DNA of 64,000 bases, from contig NZ_FUXA01000004.1 of the NCBI RefSeq assembly GCF_900167085.1, positions 269,985-333,984 of the forward strand. The letters are read 5' to 3'. Of the stretch, positions 1-9,875 are shown piece after piece (position 1 is the first letter of the stretch; every line of letters starts with the position of its first letter). Source of the DNA: Eubacterium ruminantium (GTDB lineage: Bacteria > Bacillota > Clostridia > Lachnospirales > Lachnospiraceae). Both the position numbers and the translations under genes were made by a program. Below the pieces are notes generated by a model. That model was not told the origin of the DNA and searched no databases. It was given only the letters and a program-made list of their open reading frames with translations.

Positions 1-530
1 GCGAGGACAAGGCCATCCGCTTCAAATATTTCAGCTGGAACGTTAAGGGCGAAGAGGAGTTCCGCAGGGACGGGGCGTTTTACAATGTGAGTCCGTGGGC
101 GTTGCATTTTGACGATGAACGGTATTATCTGATCGGGTATGATCATGATAAGGATGAGATCCGGCATTTTCGCGTGGATAAGATGCGCGAGGTTGAACTT
201 ACGAATAAGAGACGTAAGGGCAAGATGAAGTTTAATAAACAGGACAAGGCGAAGTGGAGTGAGCAGTATTTCCGCATGTTCGGTGGAGAGATAGAGACCG
301 TAACCCTGAAATGCAAAAATGAGATGGCAAATGTCATCATCGACCAGTTTGGCAAGGATGCCTGGCTGCATCCGATAGATGACGAATGGTTCACCGCAAG
401 TGTAAATGTGGCGGTGAGTGACCAGTTCCTCGGATGGATCGTGGCGCTGGGCGGAAATGTAGTGATTACTGGCCCGGAGAGTGCGAAAGAGAGGATGAAG
501 GGGCTGGTAGAGAAAAAGTTTGTGGAGTAG
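1..530 (+). CDS. WYL-domain transcriptional regulator, 5' end outside window
   Basis: Reading frame open from the first bases (codons start at position 3) to the stop at 530, giving the last 175 residues of a regulator whose helix-turn-helix end lies outside the window. The protein is a close paralogue of the complete WYL regulator at 40311-41291: by eye about 20 residues differ over the shared 175, and the WYL core (SPWALHFDDERYYLIGYD) is identical. WYL proteins of this layout (HTH, WYL, WCX) are ligand-sensing repressors; BrxR and CapW are examples that control anti-phage operons. It ends 51 bp upstream of the cytosine methyltransferase start on the same strand, so a role in controlling the defence operon is plausible but inferred. 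No terminator is visible between them. Confidence 0.85.
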   Translation, partial: EDKAIRFKYFSWNVKGEEEFRRDGAFYNVSPWALHFDDERYYLIGYDHDKDEIRHFRVDKMREVELTNKRRKGKMKFNKQDKAKWSEQYFRMFGGEIETVTLKCKNEMANVIIDQFGKDAWLHPIDDEWFTASVNVAVSDQFLGWIVALGGNVVITGPESAKERMKGLVEKKFVE

Positions 531-581
531 TACTGTTGGTTTGGGTTATGAATTATAGTTTTGAAGTGGGACAGCGTTGTT

Positions 582-1712
582 ATGAGTAAGAGACCAAGAT
601 ATAAGACAATAGATTTATGTGCGGGTATTGGAGGCATAAGAAGAGGCTTTGAAATGACTGGTAGATACGTGAATGTGTTATCTGCCGAAATTGATAAATA
701 TGCATGCCAGACGTACGAACGCTTATTTGGAGTTAATCCTTTTAATGATCTAACAAGCGAGGATTTTAAGAAAAAGGTTGCTTCTGTCGAATATGATGTT
801 TTATTGGCAGGTTTTCCATGCCAAACATTTAGTAGAGTTGGGTTGCAAAAAGGATTTAATGATGAGGAAAAAGGACAAATCTTTTTCCATATTTCCGAAA
901 TAATTAGGTCAAATAGACCTAAAGCTATTTTCCTTGAAAATGTTGATAGATTGATCACTCATGATGAAGGTAAAACATTCGAGAAAATAATAGATGTATT
1001 GGTAAATGACCTTGATTATCACGTTGTTGGGGTAGATAGAGATGATAATGGACAGATTCGTTATGATAAGGACAGCTTTATAAGAAATTCAAGATTTTTT
1101 GGTATGCCTCAAAATCGTCCAAGAACATATATAGTATGTTTTGATAAAAAAAGATATGACGATAAGGTAAAGAAAGCCGTCCCTGTAGCTACACCTGATA
1201 AAGGGAGTATGATGGTTTATGAGAATTTAGATGAGTTACTATCACATGATGTTGATGATAAGTATTATTTGTCATCGGGCTATTGGAATACGTTAAAAGA
1301 ACATAGAAAGAGACAAGAAAAAAAAGGCTATGGTTATGGATACAGAATAGTAAATATGCCAGATGATGGTGTTCATATTGCCAATACAATTCTTGCTACT
1401 GGAGGGTCAGGCAAAGAGAGAAATTTGCTTATTGATTATAAAGATGGTGTTTCAGGAAAAAGCATTGTTGGGAAAAAAACCCCATTGAACGATGAGTATG
1501 TTAGAGTGATGACTCCTACGGAATGGGGCAAGCTTCAAGGCTTTATTAATTATGGATTCATAGACAAGGATGGTAAAGATCAATTTGAGTTTCCAGAGGG
1601 AATGTCGGATGCTCAAAAGTATAAGCAATTTGGTAATTCGGTTACAATACCAGTAATTAAGGAGTTTGCCGTTTTTATAGATAGATGTTTGAAGAAACTC
1701 GAGGAGTCGTAG
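582..1712 (+). CDS. drmMII: DNA C5-cytosine methyltransferase (DISARM DrmMII-like)
   Basis: A 376-residue C5-cytosine methyltransferase that transfers a methyl group from AdoMet to cytosine in a specific DNA site. Visible family motifs in order: motif I (DLCAGIGGIRRGFE near the N-terminus), the catalytic PCQ loop (GFPCQTFSRVG, about residue 78), ENV (about 118), QNRPR, and the terminal GNSV of motif X. The ATG at 582 (MSKRPRYK) is preferred over an in-frame TTG at 561 because homologues start just before the DLCAG motif; the ribosome site is weak. It heads a co-directional operon and is followed 18 bp later by a DrmE-like gene, the arrangement expected of class 2 DISARM, where the methylase marks self DNA. 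The DISARM assignment rests on gene context; the enzyme family itself is certain. Confidence 0.9.
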   Translation: MSKRPRYKTIDLCAGIGGIRRGFEMTGRYVNVLSAEIDKYACQTYERLFGVNPFNDLTSEDFKKKVASVEYDVLLAGFPCQTFSRVGLQKGFNDEEKGQIFFHISEIIRSNRPKAIFLENVDRLITHDEGKTFEKIIDVLVNDLDYHVVGVDRDDNGQIRYDKDSFIRNSRFFGMPQNRPRTYIVCFDKKRYDDKVKKAVPVATPDKGSMMVYENLDELLSHDVDDKYYLSSGYWNTLKEHRKRQEKKGYGYGYRIVNMPDDGVHIANTILATGGSGKERNLLIDYKDGVSGKSIVGKKTPLNDEYVRVMTPTEWGKLQGFINYGFIDKDGKDQFEFPEGMSDAQKYKQFGNSVTIPVIKEFAVFIDRCLKKLEES

Positions 1713-1730
1713 ACTGAATGGGGTGATTAC

Positions 1731-4349
1731 ATGAGAATAGATGAGGCGATGAATAAACTCATAGATCAATGTAAAATATTCTATAAAAAAGAGTGTATTT
1801 CTGGTGAAAGAATAGTAAAGGATTATTTGCACTTTTTTTCCAAGACATTCAACCTGTCAGAAAAGAGAACAAGCTTTTGTATGAATACGGGGTCAGTTGT
1901 ATTTGATATTGTTGCCACGGTTGCAACAGTAATAAGTAGTCTCGGCTACAATGAAAATACAAATGATGATATTATCTCGAGCCTTAAAGAAGGAAATATT
2001 GTCTTATACAATAACAAACGATACAGATGGGCTGGACTTCAACAAGATAATGGTAAGTGTTATATGGTTCTTGTTAAAGATAATGGAGAAAAGACTTTTT
2101 CATCATATGAAAAGAATAAGCATTTAATTAAAGAGTATCATGGTCAATCTCAAACAACTGACGGAAGAGGAATAAAGAAGGGGAAGTCTAATAGAGAAGA
2201 TTTTTTTGCGTTTCTTTATAATGTTGGCGCTAATGATATCCCAAGTGCAATAGATGCTTCCTTTGTATTTGTTGCAGATAAAGGCTTTGATGAAATCTTA
2301 AAAAATGTAAGCATAGAATACGATGGAAAAAATGTTAAACTACTGGAATTGGTTGCTTGTTCTTATTATACAAGTGGGTTGGAAGAAATAATTATCGGAA
2401 AGAATCCATCAAAAAAAGAACCAGTAATTAAACTGACGAGTCATATATCGGTTGCTCGTCAAATCGCTTTAAGCAAGGAAGGCAATAATACTGCTGGAAT
2501 TATTGTATGTACTTCGGGCGGCGTATCAAATGACAATTCAGAATTGAACGATCTGATAGGGAGAAAGAAAATTCGATTTGTTCATTACATGACAAAATAT
2601 GATACTTCTGTTGGCGAATATATTGTCAGGGAATACACTAATTCGTCTGTGTTTGCATGTACTCCATCCTATTTGAAGGGTACAAATACTATTAGCGGTA
2701 ATGATAGTAAATTGTTGGATGATTTACATAGACAAATGTATAATTTGGCCAATCTTAGTATAAATGAAGTGGTTGTGGGATCGGGAATATCATTTAAAAT
2801 GTTAAAAACAATTAGAAACGATATTTTTGCGCTTAAAGACTCTGTTTTAGATGACGATAATAAGAATGATTTTCTAATTAATATCTATACATTACAAAAT
2901 CTATTCCTTACAGCACCATTTGATTTGATATACATGGAAGAATGTGTTTCGGAAAACAAACTTCACCATGGTGTTATGTCTCCTAAAGAAAGAATTGGAA
3001 AACTTGAAGAACACATATCGCTGTTTGATAATGCGAAAACTAAAGCTAAAGAAGTACTTGATTGCATCAAACAAGAATATAAAATGTTAGTGAGGAATAA
3101 CCCTAAACAGAAAGCATTAGATGAGATCATCAGGAAAAATATTAAAAAGAGAATAGTAGTTGTTGTACCAAAGTCATATTACATAGATGTATTGAAATCC
3201 ACATCAATCTTCGGCATAAATACGTCGAATGTATATTTTAAAACGACTAAGGAGTTTAGTCCAGAGGAGTTTTATGATGTGGTAATTGTTGTTAGTAATA
3301 AGGTGAGTGATAAATTTAAAATATTCGAATGTTGTTCAACTTCTCAAATGTATGTCATATTGCACGAGGCAGAGAATATGTCATTTATGTTGAAGAAGAA
3401 AAAAGCCAGAGTATTCGAGGGTAATATTTACAAGAAACATATGAAATATTCCTATGTTATAGATGATGCAAAGGAAAGAGCGGAAATCAATGATAATATA
3501 GAAACGCAAGAAGCTGAAGAAGTCGAGAATGGATGGAATGAATTGTCTGAATTTATCGATAACCTAAAATTCAAAGTCCCAATGCAGTATACATACAACA
3601 GTGGTACAAAGCTGGTATCAGATACTGGGACAGCGTTGTCGGAGGTATCATATGTTGGAATGTTCGAAACGGGAGAGAGTATATATCTTTCAAAGTATTA
3701 TTCAGCAGTTGTATATGACGGATGTTCTATAGAAGAAAAAAAACCAGAAAAACTGCAATCTGGAGATGTTCTGGTATTTACGCGTAATGATAACTATACC
3801 AAGAACATAGTTGATTATATATTTGATGAGTTACTGGAAAAGAATAAACTCAACGCAAGTGTTAAGGAGGCAAATCAGAAAGCAGAAAAGTGGAAAGAAC
3901 TTTTGAGGGCATATAAGGATAATGGTGATTATTCTTATAGAGATGTAACGGATTCGTTAAATAAACTTGGACTAAAACATGATGAAGTGACTGTAAGACA
4001 ATGGATCTATCCGGAAAGTCATATAGTCGGTCCAAGAAGTATGGATGATATAAGAATAATTGGGGAATTGGTTAATGATGACGATTTGAAGAATAATTAT
4101 ACATTATATGATGATGCTTTCAAGATAGTAAGAAAACAGAGAAGGAACATTCTTGGACTTATTTTCAAAGCGATAAATGAAAAACTGTCAGGAAGAAGAT
4201 CCTCAGGAGATGAAATAATCCAAATGGTATTTGATAATGTTGATAGATTATCACAAACATATGAACTTGAGTCAATAAAGAAGGTAGATGAACAGTATTA
4301 TATTCCGATAGGATATGCAAATAGACCTATTGATTCGGAGGACGATTAA
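1731..4349 (+). CDS. drmE: DrmE-like protein of class 2 DISARM
   Basis: An 872-residue cytoplasmic protein with no signal peptide or membrane segments. The middle part is rich in Rossmann-like beta stretches (for example RIVVVVPKSYYIDVL near 480 and DVVIVVSNKVSDKF near 520) without an obvious Walker A motif, resembling a decayed helicase fold. The C-terminal third contains GDVLVFTRNDNYTKNIVDYIF (about 680) followed by a helical region with VTVRQWIYPESHIVGPRS, which I associate from memory with the DrmE C-terminal region. Its size and its position between a DrmMII-like methylase and DrmA support DrmE, the marker of class 2 DISARM, whose molecular role is unknown. The stop overlaps the start of the DrmA gene by one base (TAATG), implying translational coupling. 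A profile search is needed to confirm the family. Confidence 0.7.
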   Translation: MRIDEAMNKLIDQCKIFYKKECISGERIVKDYLHFFSKTFNLSEKRTSFCMNTGSVVFDIVATVATVISSLGYNENTNDDIISSLKEGNIVLYNNKRYRWAGLQQDNGKCYMVLVKDNGEKTFSSYEKNKHLIKEYHGQSQTTDGRGIKKGKSNREDFFAFLYNVGANDIPSAIDASFVFVADKGFDEILKNVSIEYDGKNVKLLELVACSYYTSGLEEIIIGKNPSKKEPVIKLTSHISVARQIALSKEGNNTAGIIVCTSGGVSNDNSELNDLIGRKKIRFVHYMTKYDTSVGEYIVREYTNSSVFACTPSYLKGTNTISGNDSKLLDDLHRQMYNLANLSINEVVVGSGISFKMLKTIRNDIFALKDSVLDDDNKNDFLINIYTLQNLFLTAPFDLIYMEECVSENKLHHGVMSPKERIGKLEEHISLFDNAKTKAKEVLDCIKQEYKMLVRNNPKQKALDEIIRKNIKKRIVVVVPKSYYIDVLKSTSIFGINTSNVYFKTTKEFSPEEFYDVVIVVSNKVSDKFKIFECCSTSQMYVILHEAENMSFMLKKKKARVFEGNIYKKHMKYSYVIDDAKERAEINDNIETQEAEEVENGWNELSEFIDNLKFKVPMQYTYNSGTKLVSDTGTALSEVSYVGMFETGESIYLSKYYSAVVYDGCSIEEKKPEKLQSGDVLVFTRNDNYTKNIVDYIFDELLEKNKLNASVKEANQKAEKWKELLRAYKDNGDYSYRDVTDSLNKLGLKHDEVTVRQWIYPESHIVGPRSMDDIRIIGELVNDDDLKNNYTLYDDAFKIVRKQRRNILGLIFKAINEKLSGRRSSGDEIIQMVFDNVDRLSQTYELESIKKVDEQYYIPIGYANRPIDSEDD

Positions 4350-7300
4350 TGAATAGAAGTGATTTAATAAGTGAAATGCTTAAGGCTAGAGATTCATATA
4401 TTGATATTATCAAAGCGGATATGCTCGGACCTGGCTCGGAGTTTGATATTCCAGATAGAGATCATGAGCTTATTTCAAGCAGTCCAATAAGTAGGTATTC
4501 TATGGGGATTCTCTTTCCACAAGGAAACAAGAATGAACAAGATAACGATGAAACTGTATCAATTGGCAATGAAGTCGAGAAGGAACTAGTTGTTGATAAA
4601 TTCAATGATTCATCTGATATAAAACCAGAAAAAGATAAGAGCATGAGTCAATCTGACTATGGAGAGGATAGTCTTGATGAAGAAGTTGAAATGGCTTCTC
4701 AGTATAAGCAGTCTTCAATCGGGATGACATTCATGATTAGTGGTAATCCTGATTCACTAGTGTTAAGGATTTCCTATGCCACATATCATAAGGCTACGGT
4801 ATCCGAATGTGCAGTTCCATATAAGGTTGACAATTCAGAAAGATATACTATACCAGATTCTCTGATTGGAATTGTTGATTATGATAGAACCAAGTCACAC
4901 TTAAAACTAAAAAGATCACTTTCATACAAGGAAATAAGAGAATTAAAAGAACGAGAGGCATTTCCAGAAAATGAAGCTGCTACTATAGAAAAAGCATTAT
5001 ACAAGTTATCGGGATATATTAATAATGGGTATGCTAGAGATCCACATAATGATATCAGTGTAAGACTGAACTTTGGAGATAATGATTTTGTTGAGACTGT
5101 AAATGTTGAAGGCTTGGAAGACGTTTCGCTGAAGTTGGTAGCTAGAAAGACGGCCATTTCAGATACGGTTGTTTCTGTTACTGTTATGATGGTTAATACT
5201 AATGTGGGAAATGCATCTGCAGATAAGTGTATATTTCAGCCTGTAATTAGTGTTGATACAAATGATAATAGTTTTCAATTCGTTCAGTATGATTCGGATG
5301 ATTTCTATGATTATGATTCTGATGAAAAGTCATTAGCTTTGCTGTATAGAAATAAGGAGAATTATGCTACAGGACTAGGTGTATCGGTAGATTGGAATAT
5401 CCTTGATGGGACTGGAAAAATTTGGACGGATTTCTTTCCAGTTTCGGAAGTTCCTCAGATGGATTTCAATCTCCCGAAGGAATCAGCTATGTCTTCTGAT
5501 GAGTTGTCAATGAAGTATTATTCTGATTTGAATTCAATACAACGAGATAAAAAGATAGAGTCCTTAAGAAAACTTGTTGAATCATATGCTAGATGGATAA
5601 ATCAAATTGAAAATGTATCAAATGGATTAGCTACGAAGTATAAAGAGGCTGCTGACAGGAATATAATCGAGTGTAAAAAAGCACGAGATAGGATGATTGA
5701 AGGTATAAATACTCTTGCTTCAGATGATAATGCTTACAATGCATTTCAACTGGCAAATAGAGCTATGTTTATGCAACGTATTCATATTAAACTCCAACAG
5801 GACACATCCGATGTTGATAGATATCCTGGGGATGAGGTGATTGAGGAGCGTTTAATAAGTCTTAAGTATGACAGTGAAGGTGATAATAATTGTAAATGGC
5901 GTCCGTTTCAGTTGGCATTTTTGTTGATGGATGTTAATTCGATAGTAAATGATGAACATCCAGATAGAGATATGGTTGACCTGATTTGGTTTCCAACAGG
6001 TGGTGGTAAAACGGAAGCATATTTAGGACTTACGGCATTTACAATCTTTTTCAGAAAACTTCAATATCCGAATGAATCTGGTGGAACTTCTGTTATGATG
6101 CGTTATACATTAAGGCTTCTTGCATCACAGCAGTTTACCAGAGCTTCCACACTTATTTGTGCATGTGAATATATAAGACGTGATTGCGTTGCTAAAAAAT
6201 CAAAATATCCGAGATATGCTTTGGGTAAAAAAGAAATCTCTATAGGGTTATGGATAGGAGGCAGTCATATTCCTAATAAGATTGATGGGGAGGATGGTGC
6301 TAAAGAATGTCTTGAAAAGCTACAACAATCTGATTATTCAACACTAAAGTATAATAAAGAACGTTATAATAAATTTCAGGTTTTAAAATGTCCATGGTGT
6401 GGGACTAAGATGACACCAGATTACATTAATAAAAAACAAGTTGGTACCTGGGGATATAATATGAGAAAAGGTAATCATTTTTATATGGTATGCCCTCAGG
6501 AAGAATGTGAATTTACTGATAACCTTCCAATACAAGTGATAGATGAGGAATTATACCAAAACCCACCAACACTTCTTTTTGGAACTGTCGATAAATTTGC
6601 TATGATGCCATGGGATGTAAGGGTTGGTAGTTTCTTTGGACAGGATTCTGATAACAGGACACCAGATTTAATTATACAGGATGAACTTCATCTGATTTCA
6701 GGCTCTTTAGGCACTATTGTTGGATTATATGAAACTGCTATAGATAATTTATGTAGCAGCAAGGGGGTTAGGCCGAAGATTATTGCATCAACGGCTACAA
6801 TAAGAAGAGCTAAGGAACAGTGCTCGGTTTTATATAATAGGGATGTTGTACAATTTCCACCTCCGGGTATTGATGCATCAGATTCTTTTTTTTCACGAGA
6901 AGCTGATATAGATTATGAAAATCTAGTGTTTGGTAGAAAGTATGTCGGAATTATGCCATCGGGTAGAACTAAGGCAATGACTGAAATCAGAATGGCATCA
7001 TCTATGTTACAAAGAACTAAAATGATGGATTCACCTGACGATATTAAGGATAAATTCTGGACAACTACGGTTTATTTTAATAGTTTAAAGGATCTGGGAA
7101 AAGCATCCACAATGGTGGAGGATGACGTCAAGGACTTTATAATAAGAATAGCAAATCGACTTGTTACAGATAGGAGATTAATTATAAGTCCAGACGAATT
7201 GACAAGTAGGGTATCTACCACTGAATTAAACGAGACTTTAGATAAACTTGAAAAGGTTGAATATTCATCCAGTAAGGAAAAGAAAAGATACCCATCAGAT

Positions 7301-8005
7301 ATATTGTTGGCAACAAACATGATTTCTGTTGGTATCGATGTTGCAAGACTAAATGTTATGCTTATGATTGGCCAGCCGAAACTCACGAGTGAGTATATTC
7401 AAGCATCAAGTAGAGTGGGGCGTACCTACCCAGGTATTGCATTTATTCAATACGATGCTACTAAGAGCAGAGATAGATCACATTATGAAAAATTCAAGTC
7501 ATACCATGAATCATATTATCGATATGTTGAACCGACTGGCGCAACTCCGTTCTCAAAGCCAGCACGAGAAAGGGCAATACATGCCGTGCTATTATCAATT
7601 TTAAGACAGAGTCTTTCACTTGGTGATGATAATGGCGCAATTCACTTTGACAAAGAGTTGATGTCAGAGACTGTTAAAAAGGCAGAAGATTATATTATAG
7701 ATAGAATTAAATCAGTTGATCATCGTGCGGATATTTCTAATACGGATTATGATGAAATTTACTCAGAATTAAATAGTTTTGTTGATTTTTGGCAAATTCT
7801 CGTTAATGATTGTGGAAATTCTGAAGATACAAAGACGTTACATTTTGGAAAAAAGTACATGTTTAAACCTCCAGAATTAGATACACAGAAACGATTGATT
7901 AAACAGTATAATTCTTTTGGAAAAGATCAAGCATACGATACTTTAACATCAATGAGAAATGTTGATACTTCGGTTTTGGGCGAAGTGATAATATGGGAGA
8001 ATTAA
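4349..8005 (+). CDS. drmA: DrmA-like superfamily 2 helicase (DISARM)
   Basis: A 1218-residue helicase-like protein. The N-terminal ~530 residues have no recognisable motif. The helicase core follows: Walker A in FPTGGGKTEAYLG (about residue 550), Walker B variant DELH (about 777), STAT motif III (about 813), and motifs V and VI in the segments around SVGIDVARLNVML and QASSRVGRTYPG (about 990-1030). A zinc-ribbon insert with CPWC and CPQEEC lies at about 680-720, between the Walker motifs. This layout matches DrmA of DISARM, which with DrmB forms the DNA-binding complex that senses unmethylated or phage DNA. The upstream gene overlaps by one base, and the DrmB gene starts three bases after the stop. 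Length and motif set fit the family; confidence is high for helicase and good for DrmA. Confidence 0.85.
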   Translation: MNRSDLISEMLKARDSYIDIIKADMLGPGSEFDIPDRDHELISSSPISRYSMGILFPQGNKNEQDNDETVSIGNEVEKELVVDKFNDSSDIKPEKDKSMSQSDYGEDSLDEEVEMASQYKQSSIGMTFMISGNPDSLVLRISYATYHKATVSECAVPYKVDNSERYTIPDSLIGIVDYDRTKSHLKLKRSLSYKEIRELKEREAFPENEAATIEKALYKLSGYINNGYARDPHNDISVRLNFGDNDFVETVNVEGLEDVSLKLVARKTAISDTVVSVTVMMVNTNVGNASADKCIFQPVISVDTNDNSFQFVQYDSDDFYDYDSDEKSLALLYRNKENYATGLGVSVDWNILDGTGKIWTDFFPVSEVPQMDFNLPKESAMSSDELSMKYYSDLNSIQRDKKIESLRKLVESYARWINQIENVSNGLATKYKEAADRNIIECKKARDRMIEGINTLASDDNAYNAFQLANRAMFMQRIHIKLQQDTSDVDRYPGDEVIEERLISLKYDSEGDNNCKWRPFQLAFLLMDVNSIVNDEHPDRDMVDLIWFPTGGGKTEAYLGLTAFTIFFRKLQYPNESGGTSVMMRYTLRLLASQQFTRASTLICACEYIRRDCVAKKSKYPRYALGKKEISIGLWIGGSHIPNKIDGEDGAKECLEKLQQSDYSTLKYNKERYNKFQVLKCPWCGTKMTPDYINKKQVGTWGYNMRKGNHFYMVCPQEECEFTDNLPIQVIDEELYQNPPTLLFGTVDKFAMMPWDVRVGSFFGQDSDNRTPDLIIQDELHLISGSLGTIVGLYETAIDNLCSSKGVRPKIIASTATIRRAKEQCSVLYNRDVVQFPPPGIDASDSFFSREADIDYENLVFGRKYVGIMPSGRTKAMTEIRMASSMLQRTKMMDSPDDIKDKFWTTTVYFNSLKDLGKASTMVEDDVKDFIIRIANRLVTDRRLIISPDELTSRVSTTELNETLDKLEKVEYSSSKEKKRYPSDILLATNMISVGIDVARLNVMLMIGQPKLTSEYIQASSRVGRTYPGIAFIQYDATKSRDRSHYEKFKSYHESYYRYVEPTGATPFSKPARERAIHAVLLSILRQSLSLGDDNGAIHFDKELMSETVKKAEDYIIDRIKSVDHRADISNTDYDEIYSELNSFVDFWQILVNDCGNSEDTKTLHFGKKYMFKPPELDTQKRLIKQYNSFGKDQAYDTLTSMRNVDTSVLGEVIIWEN

Positions 8006-8007
8006 AA

Positions 8008-9852
8008 ATGGAAACTATAAGAGAAAAGATTCCCTTGAATAAAATCGAATACTCTGTTAGGGCTACGCAGGCGGTACTCCAATATGGTGTTGGAGCAATG
8101 GTTGATTTTGCATCACAGACTTTAGTTACCGCTGCTCCAGAAACGTGGTCATCTGTTCAAAAAATCTATGATGAAAGATTTGCTAAAGCATTAGGCGTTG
8201 AGTATTTTGCATTACCAATCAAGATTACATATTCAAGGTTCCCGGAGTGGTATTTTTGCCCAAAGTGTCGTGATTTCATGCCAATAGACCATTGGATAAA
8301 GAGATGGAAGGAAAAGGTACAAAAGAATGGCAATCTAAGAAAGGTATATGAAAATGATTCGTATCTAATCAAACATATGCGGTGCCCAGATTGCTATCAG
8401 GACTTGGTCGTAAGTCGTATTGTTACTGTATGCAAATCTGGTCATTTGAATGATTTTCCGTGGGTTGAATGGGTTCATGCTAAATCAAATAGAACATGTG
8501 ATAATCCAGTCTTAAAGTTCAAGACTGGAGCATCTGGAACAGAAGGTCTCGAAGGATTGACTATAGAGTGTTCTTGTAAGGCAAAGGCAACGTTAAAGGA
8601 TGCGTTCGATGAGGATATATTCAAAACATTAGCTGAAGAAAAAGGAACAAGTGCTTTCTTTTGTCAAGGGAATCATCCGTTTAAACATACGAAACATAAA
8701 TGTATTAATTACCCAGTAACAAAACAAAGAGGTGCTTCTTCGGTGTATTATCCAGTTGAATATAGTTCTTTGGTTATTCCACCATATTCAGATAAACTCA
8801 ATGAGAAGATAGAGAATAGCAAGGCTTTTGAAAAGTATTGCGGAGTAATTGAGGAGGAGGAACCAGAAGACAGAATACCGAAGATTAATAAAAAACTCTC
8901 CGAATGGACTGCTAAAATTGCATTGGAAATAGGTGCTATCGAGAGTGATGTTGAGAAGATACTAAGAAGAAAATGGCTTGATGAATATGAATCGACAGAT
9001 GTCTCAAGTATACAATACAAGATGGATGAGTATGATGCTTTGACAGGTGAGATAGTATCTCCATCTGGTGGATTTGGCGATTTCTCCAGAGAAGAGATGG
9101 ATGTGTCTATTTATAACTTACCACATATTAAATCAATCTCCTTGATTGATAAGGTGAGAGTGGTAAGGGCATTAATAGGCTTTTCAAGAATTAATCCTGT
9201 TGTTAATATGGAGGATGAAGGGTTTGTAAGTGTTAAAGAAGATAGCACACCTTTTTATCCAGCAAATGAGGTAAGAGGAGAAGGAATATTCATAGAGTTT
9301 GATTTTAATGATATTAGTGATTGGATTAGCGATAATCCGGAAGTTATTGAGAGAACAAACCAATTGAATTCAAATTATGCTGCATCATATTTTGGTTCGA
9401 AACATCCACGAATCGTTACACCTAAATTCATTTTGTTGCATACGCTAGCGCATCTTCTGATTACTCAGTTGAGCTTTGAATGTGGGTATAACGTTGCTTC
9501 TTTGTCAGAAAAGATATACTGTTCCGAAACTTCTGATGGAAAAGAAATGGCTGGTATATTTATATACACTGCTAGTGGTGATTCGGAAGGTACTCTTGGC
9601 GGACTTGTCCGGCAAGGAAGGCCAGATGCTTTTCCGAAGATATTTAAGAAGGCCATTAATCATGCGAAGACTTGTTCAAATGATCCGATATGCATAATGA
9701 GTCGTGGGCAGGGACGAGATTCCCTTAATCTTGCCGCGTGTCATTCGTGTGCTATGGTGCCAGAGACGAGTTGCGAGGAGAATAATACTTTCTTGGATAG
9801 AGGGATGGTTGTTGGGCTGTTTGACAATAAAAAGATAGGGTTTTGGAATTGA
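8008..9852 (+). CDS. drmB: DrmB-like DUF1998 protein (DISARM)
   Basis: A 614-residue cysteine-rich protein. Pairs of CxxC motifs near the N-terminus (CPKC about residue 83, CPDC about 125) suggest zinc binding. The C-terminal part carries the DUF1998 signature: LLHTLAHLLITQLSFECGY around 475, then a terminal cysteine cluster CHSCAMVPETSCEENN around 577. DUF1998 proteins next to a DrmA helicase are DrmB, the partner that loads with DrmA on DNA ends. The start at 8008 is chosen over an in-frame ATG at 7993 because GGGAGA sits 8 bp upstream of it and the earlier ATG would overlap the helicase gene. No DrmC (phospholipase D) gene follows; instead a methyltransferase starts 23 bp after the stop. 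Confidence 0.85.
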   Translation: METIREKIPLNKIEYSVRATQAVLQYGVGAMVDFASQTLVTAAPETWSSVQKIYDERFAKALGVEYFALPIKITYSRFPEWYFCPKCRDFMPIDHWIKRWKEKVQKNGNLRKVYENDSYLIKHMRCPDCYQDLVVSRIVTVCKSGHLNDFPWVEWVHAKSNRTCDNPVLKFKTGASGTEGLEGLTIECSCKAKATLKDAFDEDIFKTLAEEKGTSAFFCQGNHPFKHTKHKCINYPVTKQRGASSVYYPVEYSSLVIPPYSDKLNEKIENSKAFEKYCGVIEEEEPEDRIPKINKKLSEWTAKIALEIGAIESDVEKILRRKWLDEYESTDVSSIQYKMDEYDALTGEIVSPSGGFGDFSREEMDVSIYNLPHIKSISLIDKVRVVRALIGFSRINPVVNMEDEGFVSVKEDSTPFYPANEVRGEGIFIEFDFNDISDWISDNPEVIERTNQLNSNYAASYFGSKHPRIVTPKFILLHTLAHLLITQLSFECGYNVASLSEKIYCSETSDGKEMAGIFIYTASGDSEGTLGGLVRQGRPDAFPKIFKKAINHAKTCSNDPICIMSRGQGRDSLNLAACHSCAMVPETSCEENNTFLDRGMVVGLFDNKKIGFWN

Positions 9853-9875
9853 CCATATATTGCTGAGGAGTTAAG

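Noticed and set aside
143..958. Long minus-strand frames opposite the WYL and methylase genes (and similar antisense frames opposite most large genes)
   Set aside because: They lie opposite strongly supported genes, have no ribosome sites, and translate to compositionally odd, unrecognisable proteins.
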